Both the position numbers and the translations under genes were made by a program. Shown here piece by piece: positions 29,147 to 37,049 of a stretch of DNA of 41,693 nt; within the stretch, counting starts at the first letter, position 1, and every line of letters starts with the position of its first letter. Where the stretch lies: NCBI GenBank assembly GCA_964486935.1, contig CAZAPG010000059.1, positions 1 through 41,693 of the forward strand, read 5' to 3'. The notes below the pieces were generated by a model. The model saw nothing but the letters and a program-made list of their open reading frames with translations. It had not been told where the DNA came from and searched no databases. The DNA comes from CAZAPG01 sp964486935. GTDB lineage: Bacteria > Chloroflexota > Anaerolineae > 4572-78 > J111.

Positions 29147-30181
29147 ATGACAGCACTCAGGTTAGAAAAAAACTGGGAAAAGGTTGTCGGTTTCATTATC
29201 GTTTTACCTTCGTTAATCGCCGTTGCGGTTTTTGTGTACGGCTTTATTGGCTGGACCGGCTGGGTATCGGTCTCAAACTGGACCCGTGGCGCTCAACCCG
29301 ATTATACCTATGCCGGCTTTGATAGTTATGCTCGCCTGTTTGGCACCAACGAGAGATACGCCGCCGGCATTGATGCCCGCCGCTTTAGCGCCGGTATGCG
29401 CAATGTTGTGGGCTTTACCACCCTCTTTCTGATAAGTTGTATTATTATCGGCTTTGCGTTGGCCGCCTTTTTAGACCGGCAAATTGTAGGCGAGGGGTTT
29501 TTTAGAGGCGTTTTTCTGTTTCCAATGGCTATTTCCTTTATTGTAACCGGCCTGGCATGGCGCTGGCTGTTTACCCCCGGCGACCCTAACGTGGGCAGTA
29601 CCGGTATCAATTTGCTGTTTGAAAATTTTGGGTTGGGCTTCTTTAAACCTAATTGGGCCAGTGATGTGGTTTATCACATTCCCACCAACTCTGCTGTTGG
29701 AGAATTTTTGAATAATATTGGATTAAGCTGGATTTCTTCACCCAGTTTTGGCCTGTCTTTAGGCGTTATTACCCTGACCATTGCCGCGATGTGGCAGCTT
29801 TCCGGGTATACAATGGCCCTGTATCTGGCCGGGCTGCGCGGCATCCCCGACGACCTGCGTGAGGCCGCTCGCGTAGATGGGGCCAGCGAATGGGAGATTT
29901 ACCGCTATATCATTATTCCCTTGCTGCGCCCCGTTACCCTGAGCGCCGTAATTATTTTGGCCCACATCTCGCTAAAAATTTACGATTTGGTGGTGGCTAT
30001 GGGCGGCGAAGGCCAGGGCTTTGTAAAAGATGTTCCGGCGCTAAATATGTGGGATACCACTTACGGACAATCCAGGTTTGCCCAGGGGGCAGCTATTGGG
30101 GTGATTCTTTTAATCCTTATTTCGTTGCTGATTATCCCTTACCTGATTATTAGCTTACGGCAACAGGAGCAACAACAATAA
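29147..30181 (+). CDS. Sugar ABC transporter permease (MalF/UgpA type)
   Basis: A 344-residue inner-membrane permease of the carbohydrate uptake class. A first membrane helix at about residues 13-33 is followed by a stretch outside and then five more helices from about residue 90. The EAA loop that contacts the ATPase reads LREAARVDGASEWEIYRYIIIPLL near residue 240, close to the EAA consensus. AAGGA precedes the ATG. The stop overlaps the start of the second permease by one base (TAATG), so the two are coupled. No ATPase gene follows, as is common where one multi-sugar ATPase serves many permeases. Confidence 0.93.
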   Translation: MTALRLEKNWEKVVGFIIVLPSLIAVAVFVYGFIGWTGWVSVSNWTRGAQPDYTYAGFDSYARLFGTNERYAAGIDARRFSAGMRNVVGFTTLFLISCIIIGFALAAFLDRQIVGEGFFRGVFLFPMAISFIVTGLAWRWLFTPGDPNVGSTGINLLFENFGLGFFKPNWASDVVYHIPTNSAVGEFLNNIGLSWISSPSFGLSLGVITLTIAAMWQLSGYTMALYLAGLRGIPDDLREAARVDGASEWEIYRYIIIPLLRPVTLSAVIILAHISLKIYDLVVAMGGEGQGFVKDVPALNMWDTTYGQSRFAQGAAIGVILLILISLLIIPYLIISLRQQEQQQ

Positions 30182-31086
30182 TGGCAACCCAATCTATGAC
30201 TATTCCCAAAACACGGTTTCGCTTCAAATGGACACGCGTGGCCATTTACCTCATCTTAATCTCCTTTTGTGTTTTTTACGTTTTGCCGGTTTATCTTATT
30301 TTGATTACCAGCTTCAAACAGTACAGCGATATTAACCTGTACCGCATGTGGGAGTTTCCCCCGTTATTATTTCTTACTGATTGCACCAACCCGCTGCTGT
30401 TTTGTTTTGACAGCTTTTACGAAGCCTGGTTTGGCAGCGCCGCTGTTATAGGCATGGGGCAAGCCTTCTTGAACAGCATGTTTGTCACCGTTCCGGCCAC
30501 TATCCTGTCAACTGCTCTTGGTTCAATTAACGGCTATATTCTGGCCAAGTGGAAGTTTAAATACGCCGATATCATCTTCCCTTTTGTGCTGTTTGGCATG
30601 TTCATTCCTTACCAATCAATTCTTATTCCGCTTACTCTTACCTTGCGGAGTATGGGGCTGTATGCCAGCCTGTGGGGGTTGATTTTAGTTCATATTGTGT
30701 ATAGTATTCCCATTGCCGGTTTGATTTTTCGCAACTATTATGCCGGTATCCCCGGCGAAATTATCGAAGCGGCCCGTATTGATGGCGGCAACATTTTTAG
30801 TATTTATCGTTATATTGTTCTGCCCTTATCGCCGCCGGCCATTGTGGTGGTGCTTATCTGGCAATTTACCAACATCTGGAACGACTTTATTTTTGCCGTA
30901 ACCATTGTGCAAAATCAAAACCAGCCCATGACTGTCGCCCTCAACAACATTGCCGGCAGTTTTACCGTTGAGTGGAACGTTCAAATGGCCGCAGCCTTTC
31001 TTACCGCCCTGCCCACCCTGCTGGTCTACATTATTTTGGGACGCTTCTTTTTACGGGGGTTGCTGGCCGGCTCGCTGAAAGGGTAA
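30181..31086 (+). CDS. Sugar ABC transporter permease (MalG/UgpE type)
   Basis: A 301-residue permease with six predicted membrane helices, the first at about residues 19-41. The EAA loop is IIEAARIDGGNIFSIYRYIVLPL near residue 195 and the C-terminal end, FFLRGLLAGSLKG, is the usual MalG-class terminus. It overlaps the first permease by one base and is 36 nt from the downstream dehydrogenase. Together with the binding protein it forms the import complex; the ATPase must be encoded elsewhere. Confidence 0.93.
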   Translation: MATQSMTIPKTRFRFKWTRVAIYLILISFCVFYVLPVYLILITSFKQYSDINLYRMWEFPPLLFLTDCTNPLLFCFDSFYEAWFGSAAVIGMGQAFLNSMFVTVPATILSTALGSINGYILAKWKFKYADIIFPFVLFGMFIPYQSILIPLTLTLRSMGLYASLWGLILVHIVYSIPIAGLIFRNYYAGIPGEIIEAARIDGGNIFSIYRYIVLPLSPPAIVVVLIWQFTNIWNDFIFAVTIVQNQNQPMTVALNNIAGSFTVEWNVQMAAAFLTALPTLLVYIILGRFFLRGLLAGSLKG

Positions 31087-31122
31087 AACCGTCTTTCATT
31101 AGTCTCAAAAAAGGTGAACAAA

Positions 31123-32124
31123 ATGTCTGAAAAAATAGGATGGGGACTGTTATCAACCGCCCGGATTAACGATGCCTTGATCGAGCCAATTCGCCAGGCC
31201 GCCCGCAGCGAACTTGTGGCCGTAGCCAGCAGAAATTTGGATAGAGCTACGGCTTACGCCAAAGAAAAAGGCATCCCCAAGGCTCACGGCAGCTACGAGG
31301 ATTTACTGGCCGACCCCAATATCGACGTAATTTATAACCCCCTGCCCAACTCGCTGCACTGCGAGTGGACCGTCAAAGCCGCCCAGGCCGGCAAGCACGT
31401 GCTATGCGAGAAACCCCTGGTCACCACCCTGGCAGAACTGGACCGGGTTGAAGCCGCCGCCACCGCCAACAATGTGACCGTGTTTGAAGCCTTTATGTAC
31501 CTGCATCACCCCCAAACCCGCCGGGTAAAAGAGATGGCGCAAAATGGAGATCTGGGCAACGTGCAGCTTATCAATAGCTGGTTTAACTTTTACCTGCCGC
31601 CGGAAAAGTCGCAGAATATACGGTTGCAGCCGGATTTGGCCGGCGGCTCGCTGTGGGATGTGGGCGTATACCCCAATAGCATGTCGATTGTTATGGCCCA
31701 CGCCGGCGCGCCTGCCGAGGTTTGGGCGCAGCAACTTATAGGCGAAACCGGCGTTGAGGTAGCCATACGGGGGCAACTGCGCTTTGCCAATAACGTGGTG
31801 GCCCAAATTTCATCGGGGTTTCGCACCGCCTTTAGAGAAGCCGCCTTTATTGTGGGCGACAAGGCCACCGTCAACATGATTGAACCCTGGAAACCCGGCG
31901 TTAGCGGGCAAGATAGCCGCCTCATTCTCTCCACAATCGACGGCAAAGAAAAAACCATCACCATCCCGGCCATCAATCCCTACTTGTGCGAGGTTCAAGC
32001 CATGGAAGCCTGCGTGCTGGATGGCGCGGAGCCGGTCGTCCCCCTTAGCCTCAGCCGAAATTTCCTGAAAAGTATTTTGGCCCTTTACCAGTCTGCCCAA
32101 AGCGGAAAACCTGTCACCCTCTAA
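31123..32124 (+). CDS. Gfo/Idh/MocA oxidoreductase, xylose/dihydrodiol dehydrogenase-like
   Basis: A 333-residue NAD(P)-dependent sugar dehydrogenase. The opening WGLLSTARIND is the variant nucleotide motif of the glucose-fructose oxidoreductase subgroup, with CEKPLVT near residue 95 supplying the catalytic Lys. The DVGVYPNS segment near 185 is the form seen in xylose and dihydrodiol dehydrogenases, distinct from the SHxxD form in the homologue at 4229. ATG 31123 follows AAGGTG; a GTG three codons earlier overlaps that site. Placed between the permeases and a kinase, it probably oxidises the imported sugar or a derivative. The substrate is not predictable from sequence. Confidence 0.9.
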   Translation: MSEKIGWGLLSTARINDALIEPIRQAARSELVAVASRNLDRATAYAKEKGIPKAHGSYEDLLADPNIDVIYNPLPNSLHCEWTVKAAQAGKHVLCEKPLVTTLAELDRVEAAATANNVTVFEAFMYLHHPQTRRVKEMAQNGDLGNVQLINSWFNFYLPPEKSQNIRLQPDLAGGSLWDVGVYPNSMSIVMAHAGAPAEVWAQQLIGETGVEVAIRGQLRFANNVVAQISSGFRTAFREAAFIVGDKATVNMIEPWKPGVSGQDSRLILSTIDGKEKTITIPAINPYLCEVQAMEACVLDGAEPVVPLSLSRNFLKSILALYQSAQSGKPVTL

Positions 32125-32274
32125 CAATCCTCTTTCAACGGGGCAAACAAACCATTTGGACCGAGATTGGGGTAAGGGGCAGGGCAACTCGAAAACAGGT
32201 TATTTACGCTCAAAACATCAATTGGGGTTGCTTTGCCCTTACCTTTTTTACCAAGAAGGAGGGTATCGAAGCCG

Positions 32275-33618
32275 ATGTCAACCAAGATGGCAGATATAGT
32301 CATTACTCCGGCCACCTGGGAACAGCAAGAAAGTAGCTTAACCAAAACCTCAACCGGATTGCTCAACCTGGTCGGCTGGTTTGGTTCAACCCATGCTTCG
32401 GCAGCCTGGCGCAAAGAGCCAGAGTTTCTGCGCATCTTCAAAGAGAGAGATGTGGTTGGCTTTGACCCCCAAATAGATAACTGGGACCCATCTTATGCCG
32501 CCACCGAAGCCGAAGTGCTGGCCAATGCCTCGGTCATGGTCATTCGGCTGGAAAATAACGAGCTGCTCAACGGCAGTCTTGGTTCCATTGCCGAAATTGG
32601 GCTGGCGCTTACCTCGGCGGCGCTGCGCGGACAATTTGTCATTGTTTCCATTGAAGACAACCTGCTAACCACCCTCAACGAGCCGGGCGCAATTGCCCAA
32701 TATATGATGCTTGAATTGTCGCTGGAGCATCTGGAAAAGAGAAGCAAATTATCCCGCTTTCTGCGCGTCCACCGGGGCGATAACCTGCGCGCCCTGGCCG
32801 ATATGACCTGCCAGGCGGTAGAAGCGCAAAAGCAAGCCTGCCAGAGCGTTATAGATTTTGAGGCCTTTTTTACCAAAAAAGCCCGGCGTAGCCAAAACTA
32901 TCCGCTGCGGGTGCTGCTGGGAGGCTCCGGCGGCCCCTATGCCGAAGCGCACAACGAGTTCTTTTTGAAAAAGAAAAAATACCTCACCTCCGGCTATCTG
33001 GCCGAGGGCCAGGTGGTCAAAGTGCTGTCAGAAGGGGCCATAGCCGAAGCCTGGAAAATCCCCTACGGCAGCCTGGATAACATTGGCGTGGCCCTGGCTA
33101 CCCGCACCCTGCTGGCTATTGAAACCGAGTTTAAACAAGAGGCCGACCTGCTGCTGCTGCCCATTATGGCCGAAGCCGCTTCAAAAGCCGCCGCCTCGGA
33201 AATTGGCTTTTTGTTGCTCAACGCGCTGACCACCGGCCAGGATGTGCGCGTTTTTATGGAAACCTTTGACCCGGTCGATTTTATTCGCTACCAGCTAAAA
33301 CCGGTAGCCCTGGCCGCTCCCGCCGATGCCAAAAGCGCGCGCCTGGCCTTGCAGCAAGCCGGCGTTGGCAACGCCATATTAGCCACCGCCATCGAACCTG
33401 AAGTATTTGAAGCCTTTGAAATTTACAAGGCGCTCCGCCACGGTCCGGCGCCCTCTTTTCAACAGGTCAAACAATCTTTGTTGGGCCAAACCGAGGTGTT
33501 TCACAACGCCGATAACATCCGGCGGGTGCGGGCGCTGGTGCAGGCCCACCTGGAAAGATTGGCCGTAGATGAACGCTTTGCCGGGTTTTTTCACTACGCC
33601 AACAAAATTGAGGCTTAA
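32275..33618 (+). CDS. Protein with two nucleoside-deoxyribosyltransferase-like halves
   Basis: A 447-residue cytoplasmic protein. The first half (to about 190) resembles nucleoside 2-deoxyribosyltransferase-like proteins: GWFGSTHASAAWRKE, FDPQIDNWDP, then LGSIAEIGLAL with Glu107 at the place of the family's conserved Glu. The second half (from about 220) repeats the pattern: LRVLLGGSGGPYAEAHNE and ASEIGFLLLNAL with Glu309. So the fold appears duplicated, followed by a helical tail. Members of this fold cleave or transfer N-glycosidic bonds, but neither half has the full recognised active site, so function is open. ATG 32275 lies 12 nt after AAGGAGG. The gene is in a sugar operon directly upstream of a PfkB kinase, which suggests nucleoside- or sugar-related chemistry. 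Confidence 0.6.
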   Translation: MSTKMADIVITPATWEQQESSLTKTSTGLLNLVGWFGSTHASAAWRKEPEFLRIFKERDVVGFDPQIDNWDPSYAATEAEVLANASVMVIRLENNELLNGSLGSIAEIGLALTSAALRGQFVIVSIEDNLLTTLNEPGAIAQYMMLELSLEHLEKRSKLSRFLRVHRGDNLRALADMTCQAVEAQKQACQSVIDFEAFFTKKARRSQNYPLRVLLGGSGGPYAEAHNEFFLKKKKYLTSGYLAEGQVVKVLSEGAIAEAWKIPYGSLDNIGVALATRTLLAIETEFKQEADLLLLPIMAEAASKAAASEIGFLLLNALTTGQDVRVFMETFDPVDFIRYQLKPVALAAPADAKSARLALQQAGVGNAILATAIEPEVFEAFEIYKALRHGPAPSFQQVKQSLLGQTEVFHNADNIRRVRALVQAHLERLAVDERFAGFFHYANKIEA

Positions 33619-33637
33619 CGCGAGGCGATAATTTTTT

Positions 33638-34828
33638 ATGGACACACCATCACCCCAAAAATCGTGCGTGGTGGCCGGGCATATTTGCCTGGATATTATC
33701 CCCACCTTAACCAGTCAGGGAGATTTTGCCGCCACCTTTCAGCCGGGCCGCCTGCTCGAAACCGGCAAGGCGCTCATGTCTACCGGCGGCGCGGTTTCTA
33801 ACACCGGGCTGGCCCTGCACAAACTGGGCATCGACACCCGCTTGATGGGCAAAGTAGGGCAAGATTTGTTTGGACAGGCCATTATTGATTTGGTCAAAAA
33901 TACCGGCGGCCACCTGGCCGAGGGTATGCAGGTGGTTCCCAACGAGGCCAGCTCCTACACCATTATCCTTAGCCCGCCCAACACCGACCGCCTCTTTTTG
34001 CATTGCCCCGGCGCCAACGACACCTTTGGCGCGGACGATATTGATTACAGCCTGCTTGAGCAAGTTGACCTGTTTCACTTTGGCTACCCCCCGCTCATGA
34101 AGCGATTATACCAGCGCCAGGGCGACGAACTGGCCAAACTATTCAAACAGGCCAAAGCCACCGGCGTCACCACCTCGCTGGATATGGCCATGCCCGACCC
34201 TAACGGGCCTTCGGGCCAGGCCAACTGGGCGGTGATATTAAAAATTATTTTGCCCTACGTTGACCTGTTCTTACCCAGCATTGAGGAAATCTTGCTGACG
34301 CTTTATCCCGGCACCTTCAAACAGGTTAGCCGGGGAGAGGCGCAAATTTCACCCGGCCTGCTTTCTCAAATAGCCGGCGACCTGCTGCAAATGGGCGCAA
34401 AAATTATTCTGCTCAAAGCGGGCGAGATGGGCCTTTATTTGCGCGCGGCCAACGAGTCTACCCTGGCCGATATGGGCCGGGCGCGCCCCGATGATGTGGC
34501 TCGCTGGGCCAACAGAGAAATTTGGGCGCCCATCTTTGAAACCGAAGTGGCCGGCACAACCGGCGCAGGCGATTCGACGATTGCCGGTTTTTTGGCCGGG
34601 CTGCTGCGCAACCTGTCGCCCACGCAAGCCGTAACGCTGGCAACCGCGGTGGGGGCCTGCAACGTAGAGGCCGCCGATGCCGTGAGCGGCGTTCGCTCCT
34701 GGGATGAAACAATGGCCCGCATCAAGGCAGGCTGGCCCCGGCGCAGGTTGCAAATTGACACGCCCGGCTGGCGCTTTGATGAAACCCGCCAGCTATGGCT
34801 GGGGCCGAATGACGCCCTTCAACAGTGA
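33638..34828 (+). CDS. PfkB family carbohydrate or nucleoside kinase
   Basis: A 396-residue kinase of the ribokinase/PfkB family, which phosphorylates sugars or nucleosides with ATP. The N-terminal strand VVAGHICLDIIP, the glycine pair in STGGAVSNTGLAL, the strand DTRLMGKVGQDLFG and the C-terminal signature TTGAGDSTIAGFLAGLL (catalytic Asp in GAGD, near residue 313) are all present. It is longer than the usual 300-330 residues, with inserts near 180-270 and a C-terminal extension of about 40 residues. It lies 19 nt after the deoxyribosyltransferase-like gene. Together with the ROK gene upstream, the locus offers two possible kinases for the imported sugar. Confidence 0.9.
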   Translation: MDTPSPQKSCVVAGHICLDIIPTLTSQGDFAATFQPGRLLETGKALMSTGGAVSNTGLALHKLGIDTRLMGKVGQDLFGQAIIDLVKNTGGHLAEGMQVVPNEASSYTIILSPPNTDRLFLHCPGANDTFGADDIDYSLLEQVDLFHFGYPPLMKRLYQRQGDELAKLFKQAKATGVTTSLDMAMPDPNGPSGQANWAVILKIILPYVDLFLPSIEEILLTLYPGTFKQVSRGEAQISPGLLSQIAGDLLQMGAKIILLKAGEMGLYLRAANESTLADMGRARPDDVARWANREIWAPIFETEVAGTTGAGDSTIAGFLAGLLRNLSPTQAVTLATAVGACNVEAADAVSGVRSWDETMARIKAGWPRRRLQIDTPGWRFDETRQLWLGPNDALQQ

Positions 34829-34855
34829 AAATAAAGGCGAATTTAGTAAAAATAT

Positions 34856-35662
34856 ATGATTGATAGCGCAACTTCTGCTAAAATTCTGGAAGAAGATAAT
34901 GAAGATGCCCAATCAACCCGCAGCGCAAAACGGCTGTGGGAGGTGGATGCGCTGCGCGGGGTTGCGATTGTGCTGATGGTGTTTTACCATTTTGTGTGGG
35001 ATTTGAATTATTTTGGCCTGCTGCAAATTACCATTTTAGGCACGGGCTGGCAATCATTTGCCCGCAGTATTGCCACGCTTTTTATCTTTGTGATGGGCGT
35101 CTCTCTGACTCTCAGCTACAGCCGGGAAAAGCAGCGCACCGGGCAAACGCGTCTGTTTAAAAAATATTTTTGGCGGGGAGCCAAAATATTTGGCTGGGGC
35201 CTGATGATTACCGTGGCCACCTATTTTTTTATTGGCCGTAATTTTGTTGTGTTTGGCATTTTGCATCTGCTGGGGGCGTCGATTATTTTGGCCTACCCCT
35301 TTTTGAAGCTGAACAAATGGGTTAGTTTGCTGGCGGGGCTGGTGGTTATTGGCGCGGGCATTTATGTTGACCCGCTGGTAGCCAACTGGCCCTGGCTTAT
35401 CTGGCTGGGCGTCAAGCAGGCGGGCCGCTCGATGGTGGATTATTATCCGGTGCTGCCCTGGTTTGGCGTGGCGCTGGTGGGGATTTTTGCCGGGTACAGT
35501 TTATATTTTCAGGGCGCGCGCCGGTTCGAGTGGCCCGATTGGGGGCAGGTAGGCCCTATCCGGGGGTTGCGGTTTTTAGGCCGGCACTCGTTGCTAATTT
35601 ATCTGGCGCATCAGCCCATTTTAATCGGCATTTTTTTGGCCTTGGGGTTGGGGTCGCTTTAA
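34856..35662 (+). CDS. DUF1624 / heparan-alpha-glucosaminide N-acetyltransferase-like membrane protein
   Basis: A 268-residue integral membrane protein with about seven hydrophobic segments. The N-terminal motif EVDALRGVAIVLMVFYHFVWDL is the signature of DUF1624, whose animal relatives transfer acetyl groups from cytosolic acetyl-CoA to glucosamine across a membrane. The C-terminal FLGRHSLLIYLAHQPILIG is also typical. A roughly 27-residue acidic cytosolic head precedes the first helix. It is the last gene of the ABC operon, 27 nt after the kinase. It may acetylate an envelope sugar. Acyl donor and acceptor are unproven for bacterial members. Confidence 0.85.
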   Translation: MIDSATSAKILEEDNEDAQSTRSAKRLWEVDALRGVAIVLMVFYHFVWDLNYFGLLQITILGTGWQSFARSIATLFIFVMGVSLTLSYSREKQRTGQTRLFKKYFWRGAKIFGWGLMITVATYFFIGRNFVVFGILHLLGASIILAYPFLKLNKWVSLLAGLVVIGAGIYVDPLVANWPWLIWLGVKQAGRSMVDYYPVLPWFGVALVGIFAGYSLYFQGARRFEWPDWGQVGPIRGLRFLGRHSLLIYLAHQPILIGIFLALGLGSL

Positions 35663-35713
35663 TAAATTGCCATCATTCAAGCTAACCCATAATCCTTGAT
35701 ACAACATACTCCA

Positions 35714-35744
35714 GACCTCAAAGGTTTTTGAAACCTTTGAGGTC
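35714..35744. repeat. Perfect hairpin after the ABC operon
   Basis: GACCTCAAAGGTTT and AAACCTTTGAGGTC form a nearly continuous inverted repeat around a short TTG loop, 51 nt after the DUF1624 stop. It is followed by TCTTCATC rather than a T run. It may act with the next hairpin to end transcription; its form is also common for dispersed intergenic repeats. Confidence 0.6.
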
Positions 35745-35783
35745 TTCATCAGGCCAGAAACAGCGTGTTGCTGGGCAAGCAAC

Positions 35784-35816
35784 AAAAAAGGCAGTCTATC
35801 TACAGACTGCCTTTTT
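35784..35816. terminator. Bidirectional Rho-independent terminator
   Basis: AAAAAGGCAGTCT (35785-35797) pairs with AGACTGCCTTTTT (35804-35816) around a 6-nt loop, giving a T run on both strands. It lies between convergent genes, ending the ABC operon on the plus strand and the LPVTG protein gene on the minus strand. Confidence 0.92.
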
Positions 35817-35842
35817 GATTTCTCGGAAGCCGGCTTGATTTG

Positions 35843-36955
35843 TTACCAGCTCCAGCGGGCGCGGTAAACAGCGCCGGCGGCCAGCAGCAGCAGCACCAAA
35901 ACTGCGCCCCAAAAGCGGCCATCGGCCATAAAATTGGCAAAGTCGCCTTCGCCGGTAACGGGCAAGGCTCCATCGACCATCTGCTCTTCATCGCCGGGCC
36001 TGCTAACCAGGATGGCGCTGTTGGGGTCGGGGCCAACCAGGCTGATGCTGTCAAAGGTGTATTCAATCAGTTTGGGGTCGGCCCATTTGTTCCAGGCGCG
36101 CACAAACAGGGTAATTTCATTAGCGGCGGGGGTGATGACGGTGGTGTACATTGAAAATTCAGGGTTGGGCGCGTTGAGAAGCTGCTCGCCCCACGGAAAT
36201 TCTACCCAGGCATCGGCGGGCACTTTTTGCCAATCCTGGCCGCCTTTGTTATCAACCGCGTATTGCACCCGATAACCGTAACCGCTTTTTTCGAGATCGC
36301 CGTGCAGGCTGCGCGCCTGACCGTAAATAGTAAAGGTGTAGGGCTGGTTGGCGACGACTTCTGCGGTTTGGTAAATGCCGGCGTAGCGGTCGGGTTGAAA
36401 GGCATTTTCCACGCTGATGCGCTGGGCGCTGCTGCCGGCGTGAATTTGCGGCTCAAAGGTTTCGGCAGAAAAGCTGATAACGGCGCTATCGGTTTTGAAG
36501 GCCTGCCAGTTTTGAGCAACGCCCATATCGCTGAATCCCTGTTCAAAGCCGCCGTTTTTAATAATATCTCTGGTTTCGTAAACTGTCTGACCCGAAGATG
36601 GCGTAAAATCTGCGCCGGATGAGGCCGCCGGAGTGGGAGGAGCGGGCGTGGCTGTGGGTTCGGCTGTTGGCTCCGAGGTGGGTTCTGCGGTTGGTTCCTC
36701 GGTTGGTTGTTCGGAAATTACCCTGGTGGGGGTGGGGGTATTGTCGCCTTCTGGCGTAACAATTACAATCGGGCCTTCTTCGGTTGGGGTAACGGTGGGG
36801 GTAGGCGTGTCGCCGCCGGCCACATCATCGCCGGGCCGCAGGAAAAGGTTGACCGCCAGCGCTACCACCAAACACAACAGAACTGCCACAACCACAGCTA
36901 ATAGAATCAAGCGCCGGCGTTTGGTGCTGTCTACTCCATTCTCATTTTCACTCAT
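35843..36955 (-). CDS. Stalked surface protein with C-terminal LPVTG sortase signal
   Basis: A 370-residue envelope protein. An N-terminal hydrophobic segment after KRRR (about residues 16-38) is either an uncleaved anchor or a signal sequence. Residues about 48-118 are a Thr/Pro/Glu stalk with repeated EPT units. Residues about 125-310 form a beta-rich domain beginning IIKNGGFEQGF and containing GSSAQRISV, QPYTFTIYGQARS and EITLFVRAWNKW, resembling carbohydrate-binding jelly rolls of the CBM4/9 kind. LPVTG (331-335) precedes a hydrophobic helix and a basic RAR tail, matching a sortase sorting signal. GGAG stands 8 nt before the ATG. It sits 94 nt after a second stalked protein gene read the same way. 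A sortase is not in the window. Confidence 0.85.
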   Translation of the reverse strand: MSENENGVDSTKRRRLILLAVVVAVLLCLVVALAVNLFLRPGDDVAGGDTPTPTVTPTEEGPIVIVTPEGDNTPTPTRVISEQPTEEPTAEPTSEPTAEPTATPAPPTPAASSGADFTPSSGQTVYETRDIIKNGGFEQGFSDMGVAQNWQAFKTDSAVISFSAETFEPQIHAGSSAQRISVENAFQPDRYAGIYQTAEVVANQPYTFTIYGQARSLHGDLEKSGYGYRVQYAVDNKGGQDWQKVPADAWVEFPWGEQLLNAPNPEFSMYTTVITPAANEITLFVRAWNKWADPKLIEYTFDSISLVGPDPNSAILVSRPGDEEQMVDGALPVTGEGDFANFMADGRFWGAVLVLLLLAAGAVYRARWSW

Positions 36956-37010
36956 GGATTTTCTCCAAAAGCAGACTTTTATTTATGTCAACTTTATCTA
37001 TTAAAGCGAA

Positions 37011-37032
37011 CGCCCCGAAACTTGCCGGGGCG
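37011..37032 (-). terminator. Weak terminator or processing hairpin
   Basis: CGCCCCG (37011-37017) pairs with CGGGGCG (37026-37032). On the minus strand the stem is followed by TTCGCTTTAAT, a poor T run. It lies 18 nt past the LysM/PKD gene's stop and may only partly end transcription before the LPVTG gene, for which I found no good promoter. Confidence 0.5.
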
Positions 37033-37049
37033 CATTGGCTATGGGTCAA

